From Planctomycetota bacterium (GTDB lineage: Bacteria; Planctomycetota; UBA1135; UBA2386), in assembly GCA_016795295.1 (NCBI GenBank), contig JAEUHP010000217.1, forward strand, positions 1 through 40,853: a stretch of 40,853 bases of DNA, read 5' to 3'. The notes under the pieces are model-generated. The model was not told the origin of the DNA. It did not search any database and was given only the letters and a program-made list of their open reading frames with translations. Every line of letters starts with the position of its first letter. Position 1 is the stretch's first letter. Below are positions 24,710 through 33,050 of the stretch, piece by piece. The translations under genes and the position numbers were made by a program.

Positions 24710-27700
24710 ATGACCGGCAGTGACCTGGATCCCGCCGAGCGCACCGGCTTCTTCGCCTGGTTCACGCAGAATCACGTCGCCGCGACCCTGCTCGCCGGCA
24801 TGTTCGTGGTGGCTGGCATCGCCGCGCTCGCCACTGGGCGCGTGCGCCGGGAGGTGTTCCCCGAGATCGCGCCGAACATCGTCACGGTGCAGGTGCCGTT
24901 CCCCGGCGCGTCGCCCGGCGAAGTCGAGCAGGGCATCTGCCTGCGAGTGGAGGAAGCCGTCGAAGGCATCACCGGTGTCGACAAGGTGACCTCCAGCGCC
25001 AACGAGGGCGTGGGCCTGGTGGTGATCGAAGCGCTGCAGGATGCGGATCTCGACCGCGTGCTCGACGACGTCAAGAACCGCATCGACGCGATCACCAATT
25101 TCCCCGCGCAGAGCGAGTCACCGGTCGTGTCGCGGCTGGTGGTGCGCAAGGAAGTGATCAACGTCTCGGTGCACGGCCCAGTCGAAGAGCTGGTGCTGAA
25201 GCGGCTGGCCGAGCAGGTTCGTGAAGAGCTGACCGCGCTACCGTCCATTTCCCAGGTCGAGCTGGCCGCGGTGCGCCCCTACGAGATCACGGTCGAAGTC
25301 GCCGAAGCCACCTTGCGCCGCCACGGCCTGACCTTCGACGACGTGGCGCGCGCCGTGCGCAGTGGCAGCCTGGACCTGCCGGCCGGCATCGTCAAGTCGG
25401 CGAGCGGCCAGACCCTGCTGCGCGTCCAGGGCCAGGCCTACCGAGGCGAACAGTTCGCCGATCTGGTGCTGATGACGCGCGCCGACGGTTCCCATGTGCG
25501 GCTCGGCGAAGTGGCCCGCGTGGTCGACGGCTTCGCGGAGGACGACCTTGCGGTGCGCTTCGACGGCGAACCTGCCGCCCTGTTGAAGGTGTTCCGGGTC
25601 GGCCAACAGGACGCCGTGGCGGTGACCCAGGCGGTCAAGGACTACGTCGCCGGTCCCGGCCAGCGCCTGCTGCCGCCGGGCGTGCGCATGACCACCTGGC
25701 GCGACGAGTCGGTGATCCTGAAGGGGCGCATCGACCTGCTGTTCAGCAACGCCATGCAGGGTCTGGTGCTGGTGTTCGTGATCCTCGCGTTGTTCCTGCA
25801 GCTGCGCATGGCGTTCTGGGTGGCCCTGGGCATCCCGGTGGCGTTCCTCGGCGCCGTGGCACTGATGCCCATGTTCGACGTGTCGGTGAACATGATCTCC
25901 CTGTTCGCCTTCCTGCTGGTGCTCGGCATCGTGGTCGACGATGCGATCGTCACCAGCGAGAACATCAGCCACTACCGCACGCCCGGCACAGCGCCCCTCA
26001 CAGCGGCTCTGCGCGGCAGCCGCGAAGTGCGCACGCCGGTGTTCGCCTCGGTGGCGACCACGATCGCCGCGTTCCTGCCGATGCTGTTCGCCGTGCCCGG
26101 CGCCGATGCCCAGGTCTGGCGGGTGATCCCTTTGATCGTGATCCCGGTGCTGGCGCTGAGCCTGATCGAATCGCAGCTGTGCCTGCCGGCACACTTGGCC
26201 ATGGTGCGCATCGACGCGCCCGGGCATCGCCCTTGGTGGGGCGCCCGGGCCATCGGGGTGCTGCAGCGCGGCTTCCAGAACGCCATGGATCGCTTCGTCG
26301 CGGGCGTCTACCAACCGCTCCTGGAGCTGTTGCTGCGCTGGCGTTACGCCACGCTGGCGGCGGCCGTGGTCGCGCTGCTGCTGGTGTTCACCGGCGTGCG
26401 CGCCGGCTTGCCGCGCTTCGTGTTCTTCCCCACGGTCGACGGTGACAACATCGTGGTGTCGCTGACCATGCCCCAGGGCTCGCCCGCGGGCCTCACCGGC
26501 ACCCACCTGCAGCGCATCGAGCGGTTGGCGCGCGAAGTGTGCGCCGAGTTCGACCGCGAACGCACCGACGGTCGCAGCGTCTTCCTGCACATGCTGGCCA
26601 CGGTCGGCTCGCAGCCCTACGCCGTCGAGCAGGCGCGCAACGGCGGCCAGCGCGATGCCCAGTTCCAGCTCGGTTCGCATCTCGCCGAGCTGAACCTGCA
26701 GCTGCTGCCGTCGGAACTGCGCGAAGTGGCGTCCGACCGCATCATGGCGCGCTTGCGCGAACGGGTTGGCAGCGTGCCCGACGCCGTCGACCTGCAGTTC
26801 ACCACCTCGTTCTTCAGCACCGGCAAGGACGTCGACGTCGAGCTCTACCACCAGGATGCCGAAGTGCTGCGCATCGCGGTGGCCGAGCTCAAGGCCGAGC
26901 TGCAACGCATGCCGGACGTGCAGGACGTCAGCGATTCGTTCCGCCTGGGCAAGCCGGAGGTACAGTTGCGCATCCGGCCACAGGCCGAGACGCTCGGACT
27001 GTCCCAGCAAGCGCTGGCACGGCAGGTGCGGCAGGCGTTCTACGGGGAAGAAGCCCAGCGGGTGCAGCGTGGCCGCGACGACCTGAAGGTGATGGTCCGC
27101 TACCCAGAGACCGAGCGCCGCGCCCTGCACGACCTGGAGAACCTGCGCATCCGCACCGGGGACGGCGCCGAGGTGCCGCTCTGCGAAGTCGCTGCAGCGG
27201 CGTTCGGCACCGCACCGGCTTCGATCCAACGGGTGGACCGCAAGCGCGCGCTGCGGGTCAGCGGCGAGATCGACGAAGGCAACCCGGCTGCGAGTGCCGA
27301 GGCGGTCAACGCGCGGATTCGCGACGAACTGATGCCAGCCCTGGTGGCCAAGCACACCGGCCTGTCCTGGGCCTTCGAGGGCGACCAGAAGAAGAAGAGT
27401 GACCTGCTGCGCTCGCTGGCCGGCGGCTTCGCCATCGCCTTGTTCGTGATCTACGCGCTGATGGCCATCCCGCTGCACTCCTTCTGGCAGCCGTTGCTGA
27501 TCATGACGGCGATCCCGTTCGGTGTGGTGGGAGCCATCGCTGGCCATGCGCTGATGGGCTTCGACCTGAGCATCCTGTCGCTGTTCGGGGTGATCGCCCT
27601 TTCCGGCGTCGTGGTCAACGACAACATCGTGCTGGTGGCGTGGGTCAACGAGCGCAGGCAGCGCCACGACACGCTGCTGGCCGCCGTGCGCTCGGCTGGA

Positions 27701-28009
27701 GCCGCTCGCTTCCGCCCGATCCTGCTCACGTCGTTGACGACCTTCGGCGGTTTGGCGCCGTTGTTGTTGGAGCGCAGCGTCCAGGCCCGCTTTCTGGTGC
27801 CGATGGCGATCTCGCTCGGCTTCGGCGTGATGTTCGCCACCTTGGTCAGCCTGGTCCTGGTGCCGTGCCTCTACCTCGTGCTCGACGACTTGCGCCAGCG
27901 TGCGGTCGGCGCATGGCGGTGGCTCTGGCCGCAGCGCAACCCCCAGCCAGTCTCGGGCACTCCGCCCCCTGCCGACCGAGCCACTGCCGGAACCAGCGAA
28001 CCTGCCTGA
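24710..28009 (+). CDS. RND-family efflux pump, inner-membrane permease
   Basis: A 1099-residue RND transporter (AcrB/HAE-1-like) in the usual length range, slightly long at the C-terminus. Two repeats of six membrane helices are visible with large periplasmic loops. The opening FTQNHVAATLLAGMFVVAGIAAL is helix 1. The PNIVTVQVPFPGASPGEVEQGI block is the usual start of the first porter loop. The proton-relay pair is in GIVVDDAIVTSENI (about residue 405-418). The second half repeats the pattern, with GVVVNDNIVLVAWVNERR near residue 965. It exports substrates, probably small hydrophobic compounds, by proton exchange; specificity is not readable. It is the last gene of the operon. Confidence 0.96.
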   Translation: MTGSDLDPAERTGFFAWFTQNHVAATLLAGMFVVAGIAALATGRVRREVFPEIAPNIVTVQVPFPGASPGEVEQGICLRVEEAVEGITGVDKVTSSANEGVGLVVIEALQDADLDRVLDDVKNRIDAITNFPAQSESPVVSRLVVRKEVINVSVHGPVEELVLKRLAEQVREELTALPSISQVELAAVRPYEITVEVAEATLRRHGLTFDDVARAVRSGSLDLPAGIVKSASGQTLLRVQGQAYRGEQFADLVLMTRADGSHVRLGEVARVVDGFAEDDLAVRFDGEPAALLKVFRVGQQDAVAVTQAVKDYVAGPGQRLLPPGVRMTTWRDESVILKGRIDLLFSNAMQGLVLVFVILALFLQLRMAFWVALGIPVAFLGAVALMPMFDVSVNMISLFAFLLVLGIVVDDAIVTSENISHYRTPGTAPLTAALRGSREVRTPVFASVATTIAAFLPMLFAVPGADAQVWRVIPLIVIPVLALSLIESQLCLPAHLAMVRIDAPGHRPWWGARAIGVLQRGFQNAMDRFVAGVYQPLLELLLRWRYATLAAAVVALLLVFTGVRAGLPRFVFFPTVDGDNIVVSLTMPQGSPAGLTGTHLQRIERLAREVCAEFDRERTDGRSVFLHMLATVGSQPYAVEQARNGGQRDAQFQLGSHLAELNLQLLPSELREVASDRIMARLRERVGSVPDAVDLQFTTSFFSTGKDVDVELYHQDAEVLRIAVAELKAELQRMPDVQDVSDSFRLGKPEVQLRIRPQAETLGLSQQALARQVRQAFYGEEAQRVQRGRDDLKVMVRYPETERRALHDLENLRIRTGDGAEVPLCEVAAAAFGTAPASIQRVDRKRALRVSGEIDEGNPAASAEAVNARIRDELMPALVAKHTGLSWAFEGDQKKKSDLLRSLAGGFAIALFVIYALMAIPLHSFWQPLLIMTAIPFGVVGAIAGHALMGFDLSILSLFGVIALSGVVVNDNIVLVAWVNERRQRHDTLLAAVRSAGAARFRPILLTSLTTFGGLAPLLLERSVQARFLVPMAISLGFGVMFATLVSLVLVPCLYLVLDDLRQRAVGAWRWLWPQRNPQPVSGTPPPADRATAGTSEPA

Positions 28010-28183
28010 GTTCGAGCTGAGCACTGCGGCCGCGGCGGTCCCGTGCTGGCCACCCGGCCGCCGCGGCCCGGAGTGCGCCATGGCACCGCCAGATCGCTCG
28101 GCTCGAGCGCACCACGACCGCCACGGCAGTTCGCCGCAATCCCCGTCAAGTGGCGCCGGGAATCGAACCGATGGCAGCCGTGG

Positions 28184-28780
28184 ATGCTGGGACATGGAGA
28201 GGCAATCTGGCCAAGGTGGGCGCTCGTCGCCCTATTGGCGGGATCGTCTCCTGGCCAACAGTCTGGGCCGAACCAGGACCGCGAAGCGGCGGTCAGGGTG
28301 GCGGCCATCCAGGCAGCGTTCCTGCTGAAGTTCGCACCCTACGTGGCCGCGGCCAGTCCGCGCCCGCGCGAAGCCGGTGCAGCGGTGGTGTATCGTATCG
28401 GCATCCTCGGCGACGACCTGACGGCAGCAGCCGTGCGGCGCCTGCTCCAAGGCAAAAAGGTCGGTGAGGCCACCGTCGACGTGGTCACCGTGACCGAGGC
28501 GGACGCGCGTGCCGGACGGGCCGGGGAATTCTGCGACCAGCTCTACCTGGCAGCTTCGGTCGAGGCAGAGCTTCTGCAGACCGTGCGCCAGCAGCACGCC
28601 GCGAAAGGTGTGCTGCTGGTGAGCGGCGCAGCCGGTTTCGCGGCGAACGGGGGCTCGATCCAATTGTTCCTCCAGGACGGCAACGTCCAGTTCGAAGTCA
28701 ATGCGGAGGCTCTGCAGCGCCAAGGCTTGGTGGCCAGTTCGCAACTGCTCAAGCTGTCGCGACGGGGGCCCACGCGATGA
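28184..28780 (+). CDS. YfiR-like periplasmic protein (DUF4154)
   Basis: About 198 residues with an N-terminal signal (WALVALLAGSSPGQQ). The body follows the YfiR/DUF4154 pattern: an IQAAFLLKFAPYVAA start, YRIGILGDD, a conserved Cys (about 117) in GEFCDQLYL, LLVSGAAGFAANGGSIQLFL and FEVNAEALQRQGLVASSQLLKL. In Pseudomonas YfiR is the periplasmic inhibitor of the diguanylate cyclase YfiN. Here the neighbouring sensor is a histidine kinase instead, and the stop of this gene overlaps the kinase start (ATGA), so it probably regulates that kinase (inference). The start was set at ATG 28184, where the signal peptide begins; the frame stays open upstream. Confidence 0.86.
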   Translation: MLGHGEAIWPRWALVALLAGSSPGQQSGPNQDREAAVRVAAIQAAFLLKFAPYVAAASPRPREAGAAVVYRIGILGDDLTAAAVRRLLQGKKVGEATVDVVTVTEADARAGRAGEFCDQLYLAASVEAELLQTVRQQHAAKGVLLVSGAAGFAANGGSIQLFLQDGNVQFEVNAEALQRQGLVASSQLLKLSRRGPTR

Positions 28781-31110
28781 AGCGCCGGCGCACCCAATCC
28801 CTGCGCAGTCGCCTGACGGCGATGAGTGTGGCCCTGACCGTGCTCGCCCTGACCGTGGCCGGCCTCGACTCCTACTGGCGCCAAGTCGCCTCCCTGGAGT
28901 CGGCGATGCAGCAGAACCTGCGCGCTCTGTGCCGCATGGTTGCCGTCAACGTCAAGAGCGGCCTCGACTTCGAGGACCGGGACGCCGTGGCGAGTGCCCT
29001 GCGTACCACGGTGGCAACCGTGGGCCTGCAGAGCGCGGTGGTCCTGCTCGACCAGACCCAGCCGTTCGCTGCCGCCGGTCGCACCGAGTTCGTACCGAAG
29101 CCACCGCTGGTGAGTGGCCGGATCGGCGCCGACTGGATCTCGTGCGACTCCGTCGACTACACCAACAGCGCGGGGGAAACCTGCTCGGGCATCGTCGCCG
29201 TGCGCACTTCGGGGGCGCCGATGCAAGACCATCTCGCCGATTATCTGCGCGGGCTGTGCGTCACCATGGCGCTCGCTCTGCTCGGGCTCGGCGCAGCCGC
29301 GCACTGGCTGCTCGGGGCGCTGCTGCGGCCGATCGACACCCTGGTGCGCACGAGTGAACGCGTCCGCCGCACCGAGGACTACTCGTTGCGCGCCCACGCT
29401 CTCGCCGACGACGAAGTCGGCGCCCTGGTTCGCTCGTTCAACGCCATGCTCGACGTGATCCAGGAACGGGATGGTCGGCTCGCGCGCAGCGCCGAGCGGC
29501 TGGAGCAGCAAGTGCGCGATCGCACCGCAGAACTCCGCTCGGCACTGGCTGCGGCCGAAGCTGCGACCCGAGCCAAATCGACCTTCCTGGCCAACATGAG
29601 CCACGAAATCCGCACCCCGCTCAACGCGGTGATCGGCATGGCGGAACTGGCGTTGGAAACCGAGGACCAGGGCGAACAACGCGAGTACCTCGGCGTGATC
29701 CGCAGCGCCGGAGCCAACCTGTTGGGCATCCTGTGCGACATCCTCGATCTGTCGAAGATCGAGTCGGGCAAGTTGGAGCTGTCCCTGGTGACCTTCGATC
29801 TCGAATCCCTGCTGGCGGACACTCTGCGACCGCTGACCTCCCGCATCCAGAGCAAGGAGCTGGACCTGGTCCTGCACATCGATCCGGAGCTGAGCCGCGG
29901 CTATGTGGGCGACGACGTGCGATTGAAGCAGGTGCTGACCAACCTGGTCGGCAATGCCATCAAGTTCAGCGAGCGTGGCGTGATCCTGGTACAGGTCCGG
30001 CGTTCGGCCACTTCCGACGCGCGCGACCACGTCGAGATTCTGGTCGAAGATCCCGGCGTCGGCATCCCGAGCGACCGTCTGGATGCGATCTTCCAGCCGT
30101 TCACCCAAGCCGACGGCACCATCACCCGCCGGTTCGCCGGCACCGGGCTCGGACTGTCGATCACGGCCCGGCTGGTGCAGCTGATGGGCGGCACGGTGCG
30201 CGTCGAAAGCGTGCTGGGGCACGGCTCGCGCTTCTTCGTGACCGTGCCCATGGCCCCCACCAAGAGCCCCGATCCCGAGCTGCCCACCCCACCCGCCGGC
30301 TGCCACCCGGTGTTCCTCTCGCCGGATCCGCGCAGCCGGGCCGCCTTCGCGGCAGCCGCTGCACGGATCGGCGTCGCCATCACCACCCGCGCCAGTCTGC
30401 ACGAGCTCACCGCCGAGGAACTGGCGACCGATCGCGTTTTCGTCGTCGACGACCGCGACCCGGATCACGACGCCAGGATCCTCGAACTGCTGCGCGCGCA
30501 GGCCACGACGGCCCACCCGGTGCTGCTGCTGACCAGCTTCCGCGACCTGGCCATGACCGGCGAGCGTGTGCGCCGCCACGGCTTCGCCGGCCACCTGACG
30601 AAGCCGATCACCAGCCGAGAGCTGGCACATCGCCTGCACGGACTGACCGCCCCCGCCGCGCCGACGCCCGTCCAGCAGAGCAGCCGCATCGGGCGCAGTC
30701 TGCGGATCCTGGTGGCCGAGGACAATCCCGTCAACCAACGCCTGATCGAGCGCGTTCTGCAGAAGGACGGCCACACGGTGGCCATCGCCAACGATGGCCG
30801 TGCCTGCGTCGAAGCCTACAACCACGAAGCGTTCGACGTGGTGTTGATGGACGTGCAGATGCCGGAGATGAGCGGCCTGGAAGCCAGCCAGGCGATTCGT
30901 CAGCTCGAAGTGGCCAGCGGCACGCGCATCCCGATCGTGGCACTCACCGCCAACACCAGCCCAGAAGACCACGAAGCCTGCCTGCACGCCGGCATGGACA
31001 GCGTGCTGCCGAAGCCCGTGTCCCTGCAACGACTGCGCGCGACCCTCGCCGAGTTGCACACCACGACCGAACCGAACGCCGCGCCAGCCAACGAGGGCCC
31101 CAAGCCATGA
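28777..31110 (+). CDS. Hybrid sensor histidine kinase with tandem receiver domains
   Basis: A 777-residue inner-membrane kinase. Layout: membrane helix about 11-31, a periplasmic domain of about 120 residues (CHASE8-like), a second helix about 157-180, HAMP about 181-233 and a coiled coil about 234-266. HisKA follows with phospho-His276 (MSHEIRTPLNAVIG), then HATPase (VLTNLVGNAIKFSE; GVGIP; GTGLGLSI). Residues about 510-622 are a degenerate receiver and about 642-760 an intact receiver with Asp692 (LMDVQMPEMSG). The periplasmic domain plus HAMP is the arrangement that YfiR binds in YfiN-type sensors. No separate response regulator is encoded next to it. The start overlaps the yfiR-like stop and the stop overlaps the receptor ATG. 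Confidence 0.95.
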   Translation: MKRRRTQSLRSRLTAMSVALTVLALTVAGLDSYWRQVASLESAMQQNLRALCRMVAVNVKSGLDFEDRDAVASALRTTVATVGLQSAVVLLDQTQPFAAAGRTEFVPKPPLVSGRIGADWISCDSVDYTNSAGETCSGIVAVRTSGAPMQDHLADYLRGLCVTMALALLGLGAAAHWLLGALLRPIDTLVRTSERVRRTEDYSLRAHALADDEVGALVRSFNAMLDVIQERDGRLARSAERLEQQVRDRTAELRSALAAAEAATRAKSTFLANMSHEIRTPLNAVIGMAELALETEDQGEQREYLGVIRSAGANLLGILCDILDLSKIESGKLELSLVTFDLESLLADTLRPLTSRIQSKELDLVLHIDPELSRGYVGDDVRLKQVLTNLVGNAIKFSERGVILVQVRRSATSDARDHVEILVEDPGVGIPSDRLDAIFQPFTQADGTITRRFAGTGLGLSITARLVQLMGGTVRVESVLGHGSRFFVTVPMAPTKSPDPELPTPPAGCHPVFLSPDPRSRAAFAAAAARIGVAITTRASLHELTAEELATDRVFVVDDRDPDHDARILELLRAQATTAHPVLLLTSFRDLAMTGERVRRHGFAGHLTKPITSRELAHRLHGLTAPAAPTPVQQSSRIGRSLRILVAEDNPVNQRLIERVLQKDGHTVAIANDGRACVEAYNHEAFDVVLMDVQMPEMSGLEASQAIRQLEVASGTRIPIVALTANTSPEDHEACLHAGMDSVLPKPVSLQRLRATLAELHTTTEPNAAPANEGPKP

Positions 31111-33002
31111 CCACCCTGCTACCAATCCTGACGGTGGCGTTCCTGACCGTGGCATTGGCTGCCCAACAAACTCCTGGCCAAGCGCCGCAGGGTGAACTCC
31201 CCGAACTGCCCGATCTGACCAACCTGAGTCTCGAGCAGCTCATGGCCGTGCCGGTCGAAGTGGCCGCCCGGGGCCAGGAGACGATGTCCACCAGCGCCGC
31301 TTCCGTGTTCGTGCTCACCGCCGCCGAGATCCGGCGCTCGGGCATGCGCTCGGTACCGGATCTGCTGCGTCTCGTGCCCGGGCTGCTGATCGCCCAGGAC
31401 GTACCTGGTGCGTTCGGCTTCAGCAGCCGCCTGGGTGAATACAGCTTCCCCGGCATGCTGGTGCTGCTCGACGGCGAACGCCTCTACCTGACCCTGTTGC
31501 GCCGCGAGTATTGGCAAGCGATCGATCTGCCGATCGAGAACATCGAGCGCATCGAAGTGGTGCGCGGCCCGGGCGGCGCGCGCTGGGGCGACAAGGCCAC
31601 CCAAGGGGTGATCAACATCGTCACCAAGAAGAGCCAGGACGTGCAGGGACTCCATGGTGTGGTCCTGGCCGGCACCGAGGAACGCGGCACGACTTCGTGG
31701 CGCTACGGCGGCGGTCTCGGTGCCGAGACGAACTACTACGTGTACGGCAAGATGGCCGAGCGCGACGGCGGCTATCCGAACACCACGGGCGATCGCTGGG
31801 GAGCCGACCGGGTCGGCGTCCGACTCGACACCCGCCCTGGGGAGGCGTTCGAGCTGCGCGCCGACGGCGAATACCATCGCAGCGAGCTCGTCGATTCGTA
31901 CGTGTTCGATCCCGGCTTCGTGTCGCGCAACCAGATCGAGGGCGGGCACCTGAAGGGCCGTCTACGCTGGACTCACTCTGCCGATTCGTACACGGACCTG
32001 CGCCTGGCTGGTGAGGGCTACGACCAGGACATCCGCGACACCGACGATGGCGCCTTCTACGACCACTTGGTCTACCGCGAACAGCTGTTCGCCGCGACCG
32101 TGCAGCACTCGAGCCTGATCGCGCCCGGCCACCGCCTGTCGTGCGGCCTCGGCTGGCGCCACCTCGACGTCGACTACGTCTACCGTTCGGACAACACCCA
32201 AGACCGCTACAACGAGATCCGGACCGATGCCTTCGTCTCCTGGGACTGGGATCTGCCCGGCGATCTGCGCCTCACCCTTGGCGGCAACGTCGGTCAATTC
32301 GACGGCAAGAACAAGAAGGGCACCGATGTGCAGCCCGACATCCGGCTGGCGTGGCTGCCCACCCGCGACCTGACCGTTTGGCTCGGCGCCAGCGGCAGTC
32401 GGGAGCCGGATCGCAAGATCCCCCGCGGCGGCACGATCGTCACGCGCAAGAGCGCCGACCTGATCGCCTACGAACTGGGGGTGCGCCGGCGCTTCGGCGA
32501 TCTGCTGCTGGTCGACGCGACGCTGTTCGACTACGAGATCTCCGACCAGGAGAGCGACAGTTTCCTCGACCCAGGCTCGGGAGTTCGGCTGTATCGCCAC
32601 GACGGCCGCACCAGCGCCTTCGGCGGCGAACTGGCGGTCACTTGGAACCCGGTGCGCCAGGTCCGGATCACCGGCTTCGCCGCGACGACGCAAGCCCACC
32701 TCGACAACTTCGCCGCGGACTACACCAGCCTCGAGCGGGAGATCCCACGCACCCGCCTGGGTTTCACTTGCGGCTGGGAACCGGTGCGCGGCATCGAGAT
32801 CGACTCGAACGTGCTCTACGTGGAACGCCACTACGACGTGCCCACCTGGTGGCGAGTCGACCTGCGGTTGGCTTGGCGCTGCACCGAGCACACCACGGTC
32901 GAACTCGTCGGCCAGAACCTCACCGACCCCCACCACATCGAGTACTGGTACCAGGAGCAAGCGCAGCGGGGCGGCTACCTGATGGTGAGCCACCGCTTCT
33001 AG
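31107..33002 (+). CDS. TonB-dependent outer-membrane receptor
   Basis: A 631-residue protein with signal peptide (about 1-19). After it comes LSLEQLMAVPVEVAARGQETMSTSAASVFVLTAAEIRRSG, the start of a plug domain (about 45-170) with RIEVVRGPGGARWGDKATQGVINIVTK. A 22-strand type beta-barrel follows, closing with the aromatic C-terminus SHRF. The SLEQLM(A/D)V start is typical of receptors found beside signalling proteins in many diderms. Its ATG overlaps the kinase stop (ATGA), so it is cotranscribed with the YfiR-like protein and the kinase. The ligand is not known. The barrel is rather short compared with siderophore receptors. Confidence 0.93.
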   Translation: MTTLLPILTVAFLTVALAAQQTPGQAPQGELPELPDLTNLSLEQLMAVPVEVAARGQETMSTSAASVFVLTAAEIRRSGMRSVPDLLRLVPGLLIAQDVPGAFGFSSRLGEYSFPGMLVLLDGERLYLTLLRREYWQAIDLPIENIERIEVVRGPGGARWGDKATQGVINIVTKKSQDVQGLHGVVLAGTEERGTTSWRYGGGLGAETNYYVYGKMAERDGGYPNTTGDRWGADRVGVRLDTRPGEAFELRADGEYHRSELVDSYVFDPGFVSRNQIEGGHLKGRLRWTHSADSYTDLRLAGEGYDQDIRDTDDGAFYDHLVYREQLFAATVQHSSLIAPGHRLSCGLGWRHLDVDYVYRSDNTQDRYNEIRTDAFVSWDWDLPGDLRLTLGGNVGQFDGKNKKGTDVQPDIRLAWLPTRDLTVWLGASGSREPDRKIPRGGTIVTRKSADLIAYELGVRRRFGDLLLVDATLFDYEISDQESDSFLDPGSGVRLYRHDGRTSAFGGELAVTWNPVRQVRITGFAATTQAHLDNFAADYTSLEREIPRTRLGFTCGWEPVRGIEIDSNVLYVERHYDVPTWWRVDLRLAWRCTEHTTVELVGQNLTDPHHIEYWYQEQAQRGGYLMVSHRF

Positions 33003-33017
33003 GACCACGGCGACTGG

Positions 33018-33038
33018 CGATCGCCCGCTGGGCGATCG
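33018..33038 (+). terminator. Perfect 9-bp hairpin after the receptor gene
   Basis: CGATCGCCC (33018-33026), loop GCT, GGGCGATCG (33030-33038) form a perfect 9-bp stem. It lies 16 bp after the TonB receptor stop and 12 bp before the next start codon. There is no T-run. It may end the sensor operon or act in the leader of the amidohydrolase gene. Confidence 0.5.
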
Positions 33039-33050
33039 TATGCTCGCGCC

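Noticed and set aside
28151..28169. tRNA-like 3' fragment on the reverse strand (GGTTCGATTCCCGGCGCCA)
   Set aside because: The T-loop core is present, but the T-stem pairs at only about three of five positions, and no anticodon arm or matching acceptor strand is found upstream. It could be a tRNA-derived attachment scar, but no integrase or repeat supports that.
25238..28195. Reverse-strand open frame of about 985 codons opposite the RND pump
   Set aside because: It is rich in His, Gln and Arg and shows no motif; the forward strand encodes an obvious pump.
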